Below, piece after piece: positions 20,156 to 30,317 of a stretch of 64,000 nucleotides of DNA. The notes beneath the pieces are model-generated. The model was not told the origin of the DNA. It worked only from the letters and a program-made list of their open reading frames with translations, and searched no databases. The stretch is from contig NZ_CP079105.1 in NCBI RefSeq assembly GCF_019285775.1, positions 2,604,001 through 2,668,000 on the forward strand. The letters are read 5' to 3'. Source of the stretch: Skermania piniformis (lineage in GTDB: Bacteria > Actinomycetota > Actinomycetes > Mycobacteriales > Mycobacteriaceae). The position numbers and the translations under genes are program-made. Position 1 is the stretch's first letter. Each line of letters opens with the position of its first letter.

Positions 20156-21247
20156 CTAGGCCGGATAGACCCGGCCGCGGAGCACCACGAGCCGTGGGGT
20201 GCTCAGCACCCTCGGGCCGAGCCGCGGATCCTCGTCGAACACCAAGAGATCCGCCGGCGCTCCGGGCTCGATCCCGGGCCGGCCCAACCACGCGCGGGCC
20301 GCCCAGGACGCCGCGCCGAGTGCTTCGGTCGGGGTCAGCCCCGCCCCCTGCAACGCCGCCACCTCGTCGGCGACCCGCCCGTGCCGGATCGAGCCGCCGG
20401 CGTCGGTCCCGGCGTAGATCGGCACGCCGGCGTCGTGCGCCCGACCGACGGTGTCTCGAACCCGGGCGTGCAGGTCCAGCATGTGCCGCTGGTAGGTCGG
20501 GTACTTGCCGGCGCCGGCCGCGATGTCCGGGAAGGTGTCGATATTGATCAGCGTCGGCACCAGCGCGGTGCCGTATTCGACCATCAGCTCGATGGTCTCG
20601 TCGGTCAGGCCGGTGCCGTGTTCGATGCAGTCGATCCCCGCGCGGAGCAGCCCCGGCAGCGCGGCCTCGCCGAATACATGCGCGGTGACCCGGGCGCCGG
20701 CAGCATGCGCCGCGTCGATCGCAGCCCGCAACGTGTCGTCACTCCACAACGGACACAGATCCCCCACCGACCGGTCGATCCAGTCGCCGACGATCTTCAC
20801 CCAGCCGTCGCCGCGCGCCGCCTGCTCGGCGACGATCTCCGGCAGGTCGCGTTCGTCGTCCAGCTCGATGCCGAGTTCGCGGATGTAACGCCGCGGGCGG
20901 GCGATGTGCCGGCCGGCCCGGATGATCTTCGGCAGGTCCGCCCGGTCGTCGATGAACCGGGTATCGATCGGCGATCCGGCGTCGCGCAGCAGCAGCGCAC
21001 CGACATCCCGTTCGGCCTCGGCCTGGGCGACGGCTCCGGCCGCGTCCTCGTGCCCGCCGCCGTAGGTGATCCCGACGTGGCAGTGCGCGTCGACCAACCC
21101 CGGCACGATCCAGCCCCGATCGGCGATCGTCGCCGCACCGGGAACCGGGTCGAGCGAGATCAGCCCGTCGTGCAGCCAGAGCTCCAGCGGCTCGCCGTCG
21201 GGTAGACCGGTGCCGCGCAGGTGCAGGATCGGTGCGGCGCCCGGCAA
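20156..21247 (-). CDS. Amidohydrolase family protein (Rv2915c-like)
   Basis: 363 residues. The metal-binding set is that of imidazolonepropionase- and prolidase-like amidohydrolases: His55 and His57 in DAHCHVG, a lysine in GWVKIVGDW that may be carbamylated, later histidines in TAHVFGEAA and CIEHGT, and the Asp in GTDAGG. It matches the M. tuberculosis locus Rv2915c just downstream of ffh. TTG at 21247 appears to be the start, 8 bp after ffh; no better start codon precedes the conserved ILHLRGTGLPDG. Substrate is unknown. Confidence 0.85.
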   Translation of the reverse strand: MPGAAPILHLRGTGLPDGEPLELWLHDGLISLDPVPGAATIADRGWIVPGLVDAHCHVGITYGGGHEDAAGAVAQAEAERDVGALLLRDAGSPIDTRFIDDRADLPKIIRAGRHIARPRRYIRELGIELDDERDLPEIVAEQAARGDGWVKIVGDWIDRSVGDLCPLWSDDTLRAAIDAAHAAGARVTAHVFGEAALPGLLRAGIDCIEHGTGLTDETIELMVEYGTALVPTLINIDTFPDIAAGAGKYPTYQRHMLDLHARVRDTVGRAHDAGVPIYAGTDAGGSIRHGRVADEVAALQGAGLTPTEALGAASWAARAWLGRPGIEPGAPADLLVFDEDPRLGPRVLSTPRLVVLRGRVYPA

Positions 21248-21254
21248 CCCGCGC

Positions 21255-22814
21255 CTACTTCTTCGGGAACTTCAGCTGGGACAGATCGATCCCTTCCAGC
21301 CCCGGCGGCAGCTGGTCGAGGCCGGGCGGCAACCCGGACAGATCCGGCATCCCGGCGGGCATACCACCGGGGAACCCGCCACGCACCCGCGGCGGCGTCG
21401 GACCCCGGCCGGTCTTCTTCCGGCCTTTCTTACCGCCCTTGCGGTTGGTCTTCGCGTTGTTGCGGCGAGCGCCGGGCAGCCCCATCTGCCGGCCCATCTG
21501 GGCCATCATCTTGCGTGCCTCGAAGAACCGGTCGACCAGCTGATTGACTTCGGAGACGCTCACCCCGGAGCCGTTGGCGATCCGCAGCCGCCGGGACGCA
21601 TTGATGATCTTCGGATTGGCCCGCTCGGCCGGGGTCATCCCACGGATGATCGCCTGAACCCGATCCAGCTGCCGATCGTCGACCTGGGCCAACGCCTCCT
21701 TCATCTGACCGGCGCCGGGCAGCATGCCGAGGAGGTTGCCGATCGGGCCCATCTTCCGGATCGCCATCATCTGCTCGAGGAAATCCTCCAGCGTCAGCTC
21801 ACCGGTACCGATCTTGCGCGCGGCCTCCTCGGCCTGCTGCTCGTCGTAGACCTGCTCGGCCTGCTCGATCAGCGTGAGCACATCACCCATGCCGAGGATC
21901 CGGCCGGCCATCCGGTCCGGGTGGAAGACATCGAAATCTTCCAACTTCTCGCCGCTGGAAGCGAACATGATCGGCGTACCGGTCACCTCGCGCACCGACA
22001 ACGCCGCGCCGCCGCGGGCGTCACCGTCCAGCTTGGTCAGGACGACACCGGTGAACCCGACCCCGTCCCGGAAAGCTTCGGCGGTGGCCACCGCGTCCTG
22101 GCCGACCATGGCATCGAGCACGAACAAAATCTCGTCCGGGGACACCGCGTCCCGGATCGCCGCCGCCTGGCCCATCAGCTCGGCGTCGATACCGAGTCGG
22201 CCGGCGGTGTCGACGATCAACACGTCGTACTGCTTACGTCGGGCCTCGTCGATGCCCGCCCGGGCAACCAGGACCGGATCGTCGACGGTGATCGGCACGC
22301 CGCCGGCGCCGCCGACCGACGTCCCCGGGTGCGGGGCGAACACCGCGGCGCCGGCGCGCTCGCCGACGATCTGCAACTGGCTGACCGCGCCCGGCCGTTG
22401 CAGGTCGCAGGCCACCAACAGCGGCGTGTGTCCCTGCTCGCGCAACCACAGCGCGAGCTTGCCGGCCAGCGTGGTCTTACCCGAACCCTGCAGGCCGGCC
22501 AGCATGATCACGGTCGGCGGAGTCTTGGCGAACTGCAGCCGACGGGTTTGGCCGCCGAGGATTCCGACCAGTTCCTCGTTGACGATCTTGACAACTTGCT
22601 GCGCCGGATTCAGCGCAGCCGATACCTCGGCGCCCTTCGCCCGCTCCTTGATCCGGGCGACGAACCCCCGAACCACCGGCAACGCGACATCGGCTTCGAG
22701 CAGCGCAAGGCGGATCTGCCGGGCCGTGGCGTCGATGTCGGCCGGGGACAGCCGACCCTTGCCACGGAGGTCCTTGAGAGCACCGGTAAGCCGGTCGGAA
22801 AGGGATTCGAACAC
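21255..22814 (-). CDS. ffh: Signal recognition particle GTPase Ffh
   Basis: A 519-residue SRP54 protein: an N-domain helical bundle, a G-domain with GLQGSGKTT, DTAGRL and TKLDGDARGG, and an M-domain rich in methionine (EQMMAIRKMGPIGNLLGMLPG). It ends with a basic then Pro/Gly/Met-rich tail as in mycobacteria. It brings nascent membrane proteins to FtsY, which is also in this window. It starts at GTG 22814. Confidence 0.97.
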   Translation of the reverse strand: MFESLSDRLTGALKDLRGKGRLSPADIDATARQIRLALLEADVALPVVRGFVARIKERAKGAEVSAALNPAQQVVKIVNEELVGILGGQTRRLQFAKTPPTVIMLAGLQGSGKTTLAGKLALWLREQGHTPLLVACDLQRPGAVSQLQIVGERAGAAVFAPHPGTSVGGAGGVPITVDDPVLVARAGIDEARRKQYDVLIVDTAGRLGIDAELMGQAAAIRDAVSPDEILFVLDAMVGQDAVATAEAFRDGVGFTGVVLTKLDGDARGGAALSVREVTGTPIMFASSGEKLEDFDVFHPDRMAGRILGMGDVLTLIEQAEQVYDEQQAEEAARKIGTGELTLEDFLEQMMAIRKMGPIGNLLGMLPGAGQMKEALAQVDDRQLDRVQAIIRGMTPAERANPKIINASRRLRIANGSGVSVSEVNQLVDRFFEARKMMAQMGRQMGLPGARRNNAKTNRKGGKKGRKKTGRGPTPPRVRGGFPGGMPAGMPDLSGLPPGLDQLPPGLEGIDLSQLKFPKK

Positions 22815-22899
22815 CGAGGCGCGCTCCTGATCGTCTACGTCCGCTTCGGTTCAGCGTAACGGCCGCCGGACCCACCCGGCTGCGGGACGCACCCGCGGG

Positions 22900-23226
22900 T
22901 CACCCTTCGGCGACGTCACAGGTCCCGGACCGGACCAGGGGGTGGTGTTCCAGCCGAACCATGAACGCCGCCTCGCGGGCGGTGAGGCCGAGCGCCGCCG
23001 CCCAGGAATCCAGGGCCGCCCAGGTCGATTCCGACCAGGCCGTATCCGACACCGAATTCTCCGCGGCCAAGGCCGACGCGAACGACATGGCGGCCGCCGC
23101 CTGATCACCCGATATCGTGCGCCCGGGCAACCAGGACACCACCCAGCTGTCCCCACCGACACAGCGAGCTGTGTGTGGGGTCGCCTCACTCGACATCAAC
23201 GAGCGGGAATAGAACTCCACCGCCAT
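22900..23226 (-). CDS. Small protein of unknown function
   Basis: 108 residues, no signal peptide, with a central SWLPGRTISGDQAAAAM segment and a C-terminal helical segment ending REAAFMVRLEHHP. Proteins with this WLPGR-type segment seem familiar from Nocardia and Rhodococcus accessory regions, but no function is known to me. ATG 23226 is chosen because AGAAGG lies 8 nt upstream; GTG 23235 would overlap it. It is divergent from the XRE gene starting at 23329, about 100 bp away, and may share its control region. Confidence 0.65.
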   Translation of the reverse strand: MAVEFYSRSLMSSEATPHTARCVGGDSWVVSWLPGRTISGDQAAAAMSFASALAAENSVSDTAWSESTWAALDSWAAALGLTAREAAFMVRLEHHPLVRSGTCDVAEG

Positions 23227-23298
23227 CACCGACACCTTCTCACCCGGATGACTTGTAGGCCCGACCCCAAGACGATTGCGTCATAGTTTGCGGTTGAT

Positions 23299-23313
23299 TT
23301 GCGGAAATCGCAA
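23299..23313. promoter_or_regulatory. Inverted repeat upstream of XRE gene
   Basis: TTGCG-GAAAT-CGCAA is a perfect 5+5+5 inverted repeat ending about 15 bp before the XRE start codon. A further TTGCGG half-site lies 11 bp upstream (23288-23293). The arrangement fits an autoregulatory operator over the core promoter; this is inference. Confidence 0.45.
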
Positions 23314-23328
23314 GATAGGCGTGTGGAG

Positions 23329-23931
23329 ATGTCTGAGATCATGCGAGCACGGCGCCAGCAACTGGGCCTCTCGCAAGCGCAGCTGGCGAAGGACGTCGGG
23401 GTCCACTTGCGCCAGATCGCCCGCTACGAGGCCGGTGAGCAGCAGCCGCTGCTCGCGGTGGCGGTAGCACTCGCCGAGGCACTCAGCATATCCGTCGCCG
23501 AGTTGGCCGGTCAGATCCCCCGCGCCATCGATCTCGCCGGCGACTGGTGGATGGCCTGGCAGACTTGGAAGGACCGAGCCGAGCGGATCGACGTGCACGA
23601 AGCGACGCTCCGTCAGCACGGGGATTTCATCGGGGTGGATGCCGGTCGCGCGGGCGACCTGGAGGCCGGCAGTTACCGCTGGCGGGGGGAACTGCGACTG
23701 TGGGACAACGAGGCCCTGATGGGTTGGTACCGAGCGGCGGAATCCGGGGTCCGTTCCAAGGGAACGATCTACTTCGCGTTGCATCCGCACGGCGGCCACG
23801 CCGAAGGACGCTGGGTCGGATTGAGTTACGACGGGTCGGTCATCAGCGGTCGTGGCAGCATGTCCCGCGACCGCGATCATGCTCGCCAGCTCGTCCTCGA
23901 TGCGATGGGCCGTGAGTTGGTCAGAAAGTGA
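23329..23931 (+). CDS. XRE-family regulator with a conserved C-terminal sensor-like domain
   Basis: 200 residues. An N-terminal HTH (RRQQLGLSQAQLAKDVGVHL, then RQIARYEAGEQ) covers residues 5-60. It is joined to a 130-residue domain rich in tryptophan: DWWMAWQTWKD, SYRWRGELRLWDNEALMGWY, then FALHPHGG and RWVGLSYDG. The repeated aromatic strands suggest a ligand- or peptide-sensing beta fold. A GGAG abuts the ATG, so initiation may be leaderless; GTG 23323 is an alternative. It is divergent from the small unknown gene and followed by cutA, starting about 8 bp after the stop. Confidence 0.8.
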   Translation: MSEIMRARRQQLGLSQAQLAKDVGVHLRQIARYEAGEQQPLLAVAVALAEALSISVAELAGQIPRAIDLAGDWWMAWQTWKDRAERIDVHEATLRQHGDFIGVDAGRAGDLEAGSYRWRGELRLWDNEALMGWYRAAESGVRSKGTIYFALHPHGGHAEGRWVGLSYDGSVISGRGSMSRDRDHARQLVLDAMGRELVRK

Positions 23932-23938
23932 GTCCGGG

Positions 23939-24373
23939 GTGGGCGCCTCCCACATCGAAGAATTCGACACGCAAGAGTCGGTAGTCGAAGTAAACATCAC
24001 CGGCGACGACGCCGCCTGGCTGGCCGAGTTCGCCACGAGCCTGGTGAACGACCGGCTGGCCGCCTGCGCCAACCTGATATCCCAGGTCCGCTCGGTCTAC
24101 CGCTGGCAGGGCCGGATCGAAGACAGCAGCGAGGCGCTGGCGGTTCTGCACACCCGCCGGTCCCTGGTGGACCGGATCGTCGAGCGAGCCGACAGCGACC
24201 ACCCCTACGACGTACCGCAGGTGGTGGTGAAGCCGATCGTGACCGGGCACGCCGCATATCTGGAATGGGTCCGCGCCGAAACTGCGCCCGAGCCCGCGCG
24301 CCGGGCACCTACGGACGATCGGTCTTCGCCGGCGGTGCCGGATGCGGCAGCACCGCAAGTACCGCATCGGTGA
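23939..24373 (+). CDS. cutA: CutA1-family divalent-ion tolerance protein
   Basis: About 144 residues: the CutA fold (VVEVNITGDDAAWLAEFATS, LVNDRLAACANL, SVYRWQGRIEDSSEAL, HPYDVPQVVVKPI, YLEWV), then a 30-residue Pro/Ala-rich tail. CutA forms trimers; its role in metal tolerance is debated. The N-terminal start is uncertain (GTG 23939, or GTG 23912 / ATG 23900 inside the preceding gene). The tail overlaps the 3' end of convergent glnD by 65 bp, which is unusual. Confidence 0.85.
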   Translation: MGASHIEEFDTQESVVEVNITGDDAAWLAEFATSLVNDRLAACANLISQVRSVYRWQGRIEDSSEALAVLHTRRSLVDRIVERADSDHPYDVPQVVVKPIVTGHAAYLEWVRAETAPEPARRAPTDDRSSPAVPDAAAPQVPHR

Positions 24374-26726
24374 TCCGGGCCCGGTCCGTCGCCGGATCGC
24401 GCAACTGCAGACAGAACGCGTCCACCACGACCGGCCCCAAGGTGGTCACCTTGGCCCAGCGCACGTCGGCGGCACAGCTCTCCAGCACCCCGGCGACGCG
24501 GCTGAGCAGTACCGCCCGGTCTTCGGCTCGCAGCTCCAGAATCGATCGTCCGGCAACGTCGGTGTCGAACCAGATCAACCGGGGCGGCGCCTGGGCATGC
24601 CCGGACGGAACGCCGGCCGTGCCCGACGGCGGCACGGCTGCCTTCTCCTTGCGCTCCAACGCGCGCGCCAGGTCGATCTCGCCGGCGATCGCGCGGATCA
24701 GGTCCTGCCGCAGCAGCTCGGGCGCCGGGGGTGCCCCGAACAACGGCGCCACCAGGAAGGTGTCGACCGCAGTCGTTTCGCCGTCGTCGGCGACATGACT
24801 GTTCAACGACGCCGACAACACCCGCAGCGAGTGCAGCGCAAGCACCCCGGCGGCGTCGGCGAACAGCCCGAGCCGGTCCGGAGCCACCACGGTGACCAGA
24901 TAGGTGTGCTCGTCGGCCGGTTCCAGCTGCACCTGCACGCCACCGGCCGCCACCCGGGCAAGCCGCGCCGGATCGATCGGGTCCGGCGCGGGCAGCTCCT
25001 CACCCGCCATCACCAGGCGGGCCCGCCGGGTGAGATCGTCGATCAGCGACGATTTCCAGCCACCCCAGACGCCGGGCCCGGTGGCCATCGAGTCCGCTTC
25101 GGCGAGCGCCCGTAACAACTCCAACACCAGGGCATCGCCGTCCAGCGCTTCGGCCACGGCCGCCACGGTCGCCGGATCGTCCAGGTCGCGGCGGGCCGCG
25201 ATCTCGGGCAGCAACAGGTGGTGGCGGACCACCGCGCGCAGGACCGCGACGTCCGACGGCCACAGCCCCAGTCGATTGCCGATCTGGGTGGCGAGGTCGG
25301 CACCGACCACACAATGGTCGCCGCCACGCCCCTTGCCGATGTCGTGCACCAGCGCCGCGAGCAGCAACAGATCCGGCCGCGAGACCCGCGTGGTCAGCGC
25401 GCCGGCGTACACCGCCGTCTCCACCAGATGCCGGTCGACGGTCCAGGTATGGATGGAGTCGCGCGGCGGCAGGTCCCGGACCGCGCCCCATTCCGGCAGC
25501 AACCGGCCCCACAGTCCGGTGCGGTCGAGTGCCTCGATCGTCGCGACGGCGACTCGGCCCGAGCCGAGCAGCACCAACAGGTCGTCGAGCGCCTCCTTGG
25601 GCCACGGCTCGCGCAGTTCGGGTGCCGCGTCGGCCAGCCGATTCAGGGTATTCGCACCGATCGGCAGCTCGGTCCGGGCAGCGGCCGCCGCTACCCGCAA
25701 CACCAGACCGGGGTCCCGCCCCGGACGAGCGTCCCGGGCGAGCCCGACCTCGCCCCCGTGCTCGACCACGCCCTCGTCCAGCGGCCGGCGGACCGGCATC
25801 CGGCGCAGCCGGGACAGGCCGCGTCGGGGCGCCGCCGCGGCTGCCGTGCGCAAGCCGACGTCCACCGAGTAGCCGACCGTGCGTGCGGCATCGCTGAGCA
25901 TCCGGGCCAGGTCGAACCGGTCCCCGATGCCCAGCGCATAACCGATCTCGTCGGCGTCCTGGGCGCGCAGCTGGTCGCGCGGCCGGCCGGCCACCCGCTG
26001 CAGCTCGGTGCGGACATCCAGCAATCGGGTGTGCGCCCGGCCGAGCCCACCGCCGGGCGCGTCCGGACCGAGCGGCGGCACAGCGTCGGTCAGCTGAGCG
26101 ATTGCCAACGCCGCCAACAGCTGGATATCCCGCAACCCACCCCGACCGTTCTTCAGATCCGGCTCAGCGCGATGGGCGATTTCACCACTGCGCTGCCACC
26201 GCTCGTGAACCTGGGCGACGAGGTCGTCGAGCCGGCCGCGCAGGCTGCGCCGCCAGTCCGCGCGCACGCCGCCGATCAGCAGGTTGCTCAGCTCCGGGTC
26301 GCCGGCGATATGTCGCGCGTCCAGCATGGCCAGCGCGGCGGTCAGATCGTCGGCCGCCACCTGGACCGCCTGCGGTACGGTCCGCACGCTGTGGTCCAGC
26401 TTGATGTGCGCGTCCCAGAGCGGGTACCACAGGTGGTCGGCGACCTCGGCCAGTTCCGGCCCCGCCACGTTGTCGTGTAACAGGATCAGGTCCAGATCGG
26501 AGTACGGCAGCATCTCCCGACGGCCCAGTCCGCCGACCGCCACGATCGCGTACTTCCCGTTCGAGGTGATCCCCAGTTCCTGTCCTTTCGTGGTCAGCCA
26601 CAGCTCGTACAGGTCCACCAAGGCCAGCCGCAGCGCGTGCGCATCGAGCCGCCGGTGCCGGCTACCGGCATCGTCGAGCAGTTGCGCTCTCGCCCGGACC
26701 AGGTCTTTCGCCGCTTGCGGGTTCAC
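24309..26726 (-). CDS. glnD: [Protein-PII] uridylyl/adenylyltransferase GlnD
   Basis: An 805-residue bifunctional sensor. It has an N-terminal nucleotidyltransferase domain (VAVGGLGRREMLPYSDLDL), a GlnD PII-uridylyltransferase helical domain, an HD phosphohydrolase domain (LVHDIGKGRGGDH) and two C-terminal ACT domains that sense glutamine. In actinobacteria it adenylylates rather than uridylylates GlnB/GlnK. GTG 26726 has AGGAGG at the right distance; the upstream ATG 26759 does not. It is the last gene of amt-glnB-glnD, separated from glnB by a strong hairpin. Confidence 0.95.
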   Translation of the reverse strand: MNPQAAKDLVRARAQLLDDAGSRHRRLDAHALRLALVDLYELWLTTKGQELGITSNGKYAIVAVGGLGRREMLPYSDLDLILLHDNVAGPELAEVADHLWYPLWDAHIKLDHSVRTVPQAVQVAADDLTAALAMLDARHIAGDPELSNLLIGGVRADWRRSLRGRLDDLVAQVHERWQRSGEIAHRAEPDLKNGRGGLRDIQLLAALAIAQLTDAVPPLGPDAPGGGLGRAHTRLLDVRTELQRVAGRPRDQLRAQDADEIGYALGIGDRFDLARMLSDAARTVGYSVDVGLRTAAAAAPRRGLSRLRRMPVRRPLDEGVVEHGGEVGLARDARPGRDPGLVLRVAAAAARTELPIGANTLNRLADAAPELREPWPKEALDDLLVLLGSGRVAVATIEALDRTGLWGRLLPEWGAVRDLPPRDSIHTWTVDRHLVETAVYAGALTTRVSRPDLLLLAALVHDIGKGRGGDHCVVGADLATQIGNRLGLWPSDVAVLRAVVRHHLLLPEIAARRDLDDPATVAAVAEALDGDALVLELLRALAEADSMATGPGVWGGWKSSLIDDLTRRARLVMAGEELPAPDPIDPARLARVAAGGVQVQLEPADEHTYLVTVVAPDRLGLFADAAGVLALHSLRVLSASLNSHVADDGETTAVDTFLVAPLFGAPPAPELLRQDLIRAIAGEIDLARALERKEKAAVPPSGTAGVPSGHAQAPPRLIWFDTDVAGRSILELRAEDRAVLLSRVAGVLESCAADVRWAKVTTLGPVVVDAFCLQLRDPATDRARITDAVLAVLPHPAPPAKTDRP

Positions 26727-26746
26727 TGCATGCCTCCTGAAGGCAG

Positions 26747-26788
26747 GCGGCCGGAGCATCTGCCGACATCGGCAGACGCTCCGGCCGC
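26747..26788. terminator. 19-bp hairpin between glnB and glnD
   Basis: Two 19-nt arms (GCGGCCGGAGC..TCTGCCG type) pair with a single mismatch around a 4-nt loop. It lies in the 109-bp gap between glnB and glnD, just ahead of the glnD ribosome site. There is no T-tract, so it may attenuate or be a processing or stability site that lowers glnD relative to amt-glnB. Confidence 0.6.
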
Positions 26789-26835
26789 GAGATAGGGCCT
26801 GTCAGCAGATCGGCGCCGTCATCGCGCCGACCCGG

Positions 26836-28532
<1,697 letters not shown>

Positions 28533-28602
28533 TGTGAGCCTCCTCCTTGTCAGGCCGGGCCGTGTCCGGACCACGACCTGCAGGAAAGAGTGCTCATCCG
28601 GT

Positions 28603-28640
28603 GTTTCGTCGGTGCCATCGGCGTGTTTCATCGGAGTGAA
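28603..28640 (-). promoter_or_regulatory. GlnR-like binding site upstream of amt
   Basis: On the minus strand the order is TTCAC-N6-GAAAC-N6-ATGGC-N6-GAAAC, with exact 6-bp spacers. Two GAAAC b-sites are 22 bp apart. This is the actinobacterial GlnR pattern (GTNAC-N6-GAAAC twice) with both b-sites perfect and weaker a-sites. It lies 71-108 bp before the amt start codon, where an activator would bind. Confidence 0.65.
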
Positions 28641-28670
28641 CGCCGCAGCGGCGGGTGTTACGACGATGTT

Positions 28671-28693
28671 GCCGGGCGGCGTTTCGGCCCGGC
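28671..28693. terminator. Hairpin after ftsY
   Basis: GCCGGGC pairs with GCCCGGC around a 9-nt loop, just downstream of the ftsY stop and upstream of the GlnR-like site of amt. A terminator separating ftsY from the nitrogen operon is likely; no T-tract is present. Confidence 0.5.
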
Positions 28694-28738
28694 AGTGCTC
28701 AGCCCAACAGTGCTCAGCCCAACAGAGCTCAGCCCAAC
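28694..28738. repeat. Three 15-bp tandem repeats at the 3' end of ftsY
   Basis: Three adjacent copies of a 15-mer (AGTGCTCAGCCCAAC, the third with one change) run across the ftsY stop codon. On the minus strand each unit encodes ALLG followed by TGA, so the last codons and stop of ftsY have been copied three times in register. Confidence 0.85.
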
Positions 28739-30198
28739 AGAGCGTCGACGAACGCGGCCGGCTCGAACGGCGCCAGGTCGTCCGCCCCCTCCCCGAGGCC
28801 GACCAGCTTCACCGGCACCCCCAGCTCGTGCTGGACCTGGAAGACGATGCCGCCCTTCGCCGTCCCGTCCAGCTTGGTCAGCACCACCCCGGTGATGTCC
28901 ACGACGTCGGCGAAGACCCGCGCCTGGGTGAGCCCGTTCTGCCCGACCGTGGCGTCGAGCACCAGCAGCACCTCGTCGGTGGTCGCCGTCGCCGCAGCGC
29001 CGACCGAAGCCTTCTGCAACGCCTTCTCGGTCACCCGCTTGACCTTGCCGAGCTCGTCCATCAATCCGGTCTTGGTGTGCAGCCGACCGGCGGTATCGAT
29101 CAAGACCGCGTCGACCCCTTCGTCGATCCCACGGGCGACCGCATCGAAGGCGATCGACGCCGGGTCTGCTCCCTCCTTACCCCGGACGGTATCCGCGCCG
29201 ACCCGTTCGCCCCAGGTCTGCAACTGGTCGGCCGCGGCGGCGCGGAACGTGTCCGCTGCGCCGAGCAGCACCCGGCGGCCGTCGGCGACGAGCACCCGGG
29301 CCAGCTTGCCGGTCGTGGTGGTCTTGCCGGTGCCGTTCACCCCGACGACCAGGATCACCGACGGCCGATCGGCGTGTGGCAGGGCCCGGACCGACCGGTC
29401 CAGTTCCGGATGCAACTGTTCGATCAGCACCTCCCGGAGCAGCGCTCGGGCCTGCGCTTCGGTCCGGACGCTGCGCGCCGCCATCTGCTCGCGCAGCGAT
29501 TCGACGACCGCCATCGTGGTCGGGGTACCGAGGTCGGCGACCAGCAACGTGTCTTCGACCTCCTCCCACGAGTCCTCGTCCAGGTCGCCACCGCCGAGCA
29601 GCCCGAGCAAGCTCTTGCCGACGGCGTTGTGCGAACGCGACAACCGACCGCGTAGCCGGTCCAGCCGACCGGCGGTGGGTTGGATCTCGTCGATCGCCGC
29701 TGCCGATTCGGCCGCTTCCGCGGTGTCCGGCACCACCACGGCCGGAATCTCCACCCCGATGTCTTCGACCGTGCCGGTCTCGACCACCGCGGTATCGATC
29801 ACCTCGCCGTCGATCACCTCGGCGTCGGATCCCGCGCGATCGACCACGTCACCGTCGACGACAGCGGAGTCCGGCGGGGGTTCGGCGGCGTCCGGCTCGG
29901 GCAACCGGACGTCGGCGATATCACGACGCGGCGCATCCCGCGGGATCGCGGCGTCGTCCCCGACGCCGGGCTGACCGTCGGTGTCGGTGCGATCGAGCGT
30001 CGCCGTCCCGCCCTGACTGAAATTGAAACCTCGGTCGGCCCGATAGCCACCAGAGCGGTCTTCGAGGGCACTCGTGCTCTTGGTTTCCCCCGGAACCAAC
30101 GAAATCCGCCGGGACCGGTACCGGATCAAACCGACGACAAGCACGGTGAGCAGCACCGCGAGTACCACGGCGATCGGTATCCAGAGTTGGGCGTTCAC
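28729..30198 (-). CDS. ftsY: Signal recognition particle receptor FtsY
   Basis: 489 residues. An N-terminal transmembrane helix (WIPIAVVLAVLLTVLVVGLI) and a long acidic linker (to about 190) precede the NG domain: GVNGTGKTTTTGKLA, DTAGRLHTK and TKLDGTAKGGI. It docks Ffh-ribosome complexes at the membrane. The membrane anchor is typical of actinobacteria. GTG 30198 places the helix at the N-terminus. Its 3' end overlaps a triplicated repeat. Two plus-strand genes separate it from smc, which is adjacent in M. tuberculosis. Confidence 0.96.
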   Translation of the reverse strand: MNAQLWIPIAVVLAVLLTVLVVGLIRYRSRRISLVPGETKSTSALEDRSGGYRADRGFNFSQGGTATLDRTDTDGQPGVGDDAAIPRDAPRRDIADVRLPEPDAAEPPPDSAVVDGDVVDRAGSDAEVIDGEVIDTAVVETGTVEDIGVEIPAVVVPDTAEAAESAAAIDEIQPTAGRLDRLRGRLSRSHNAVGKSLLGLLGGGDLDEDSWEEVEDTLLVADLGTPTTMAVVESLREQMAARSVRTEAQARALLREVLIEQLHPELDRSVRALPHADRPSVILVVGVNGTGKTTTTGKLARVLVADGRRVLLGAADTFRAAAADQLQTWGERVGADTVRGKEGADPASIAFDAVARGIDEGVDAVLIDTAGRLHTKTGLMDELGKVKRVTEKALQKASVGAAATATTDEVLLVLDATVGQNGLTQARVFADVVDITGVVLTKLDGTAKGGIVFQVQHELGVPVKLVGLGEGADDLAPFEPAAFVDALLG

Positions 30199-30317
30199 CC
30201 GATCTATCCTGTCAGACTCGGCCGATCCGAGCCGTGCGATGCGGTAGCCGATCACCGATACGACACGGCCGCAAGCTACCGCGACCGGTGCGGCGCGCTA
30301 TGGCTAGCATCGGCGAG

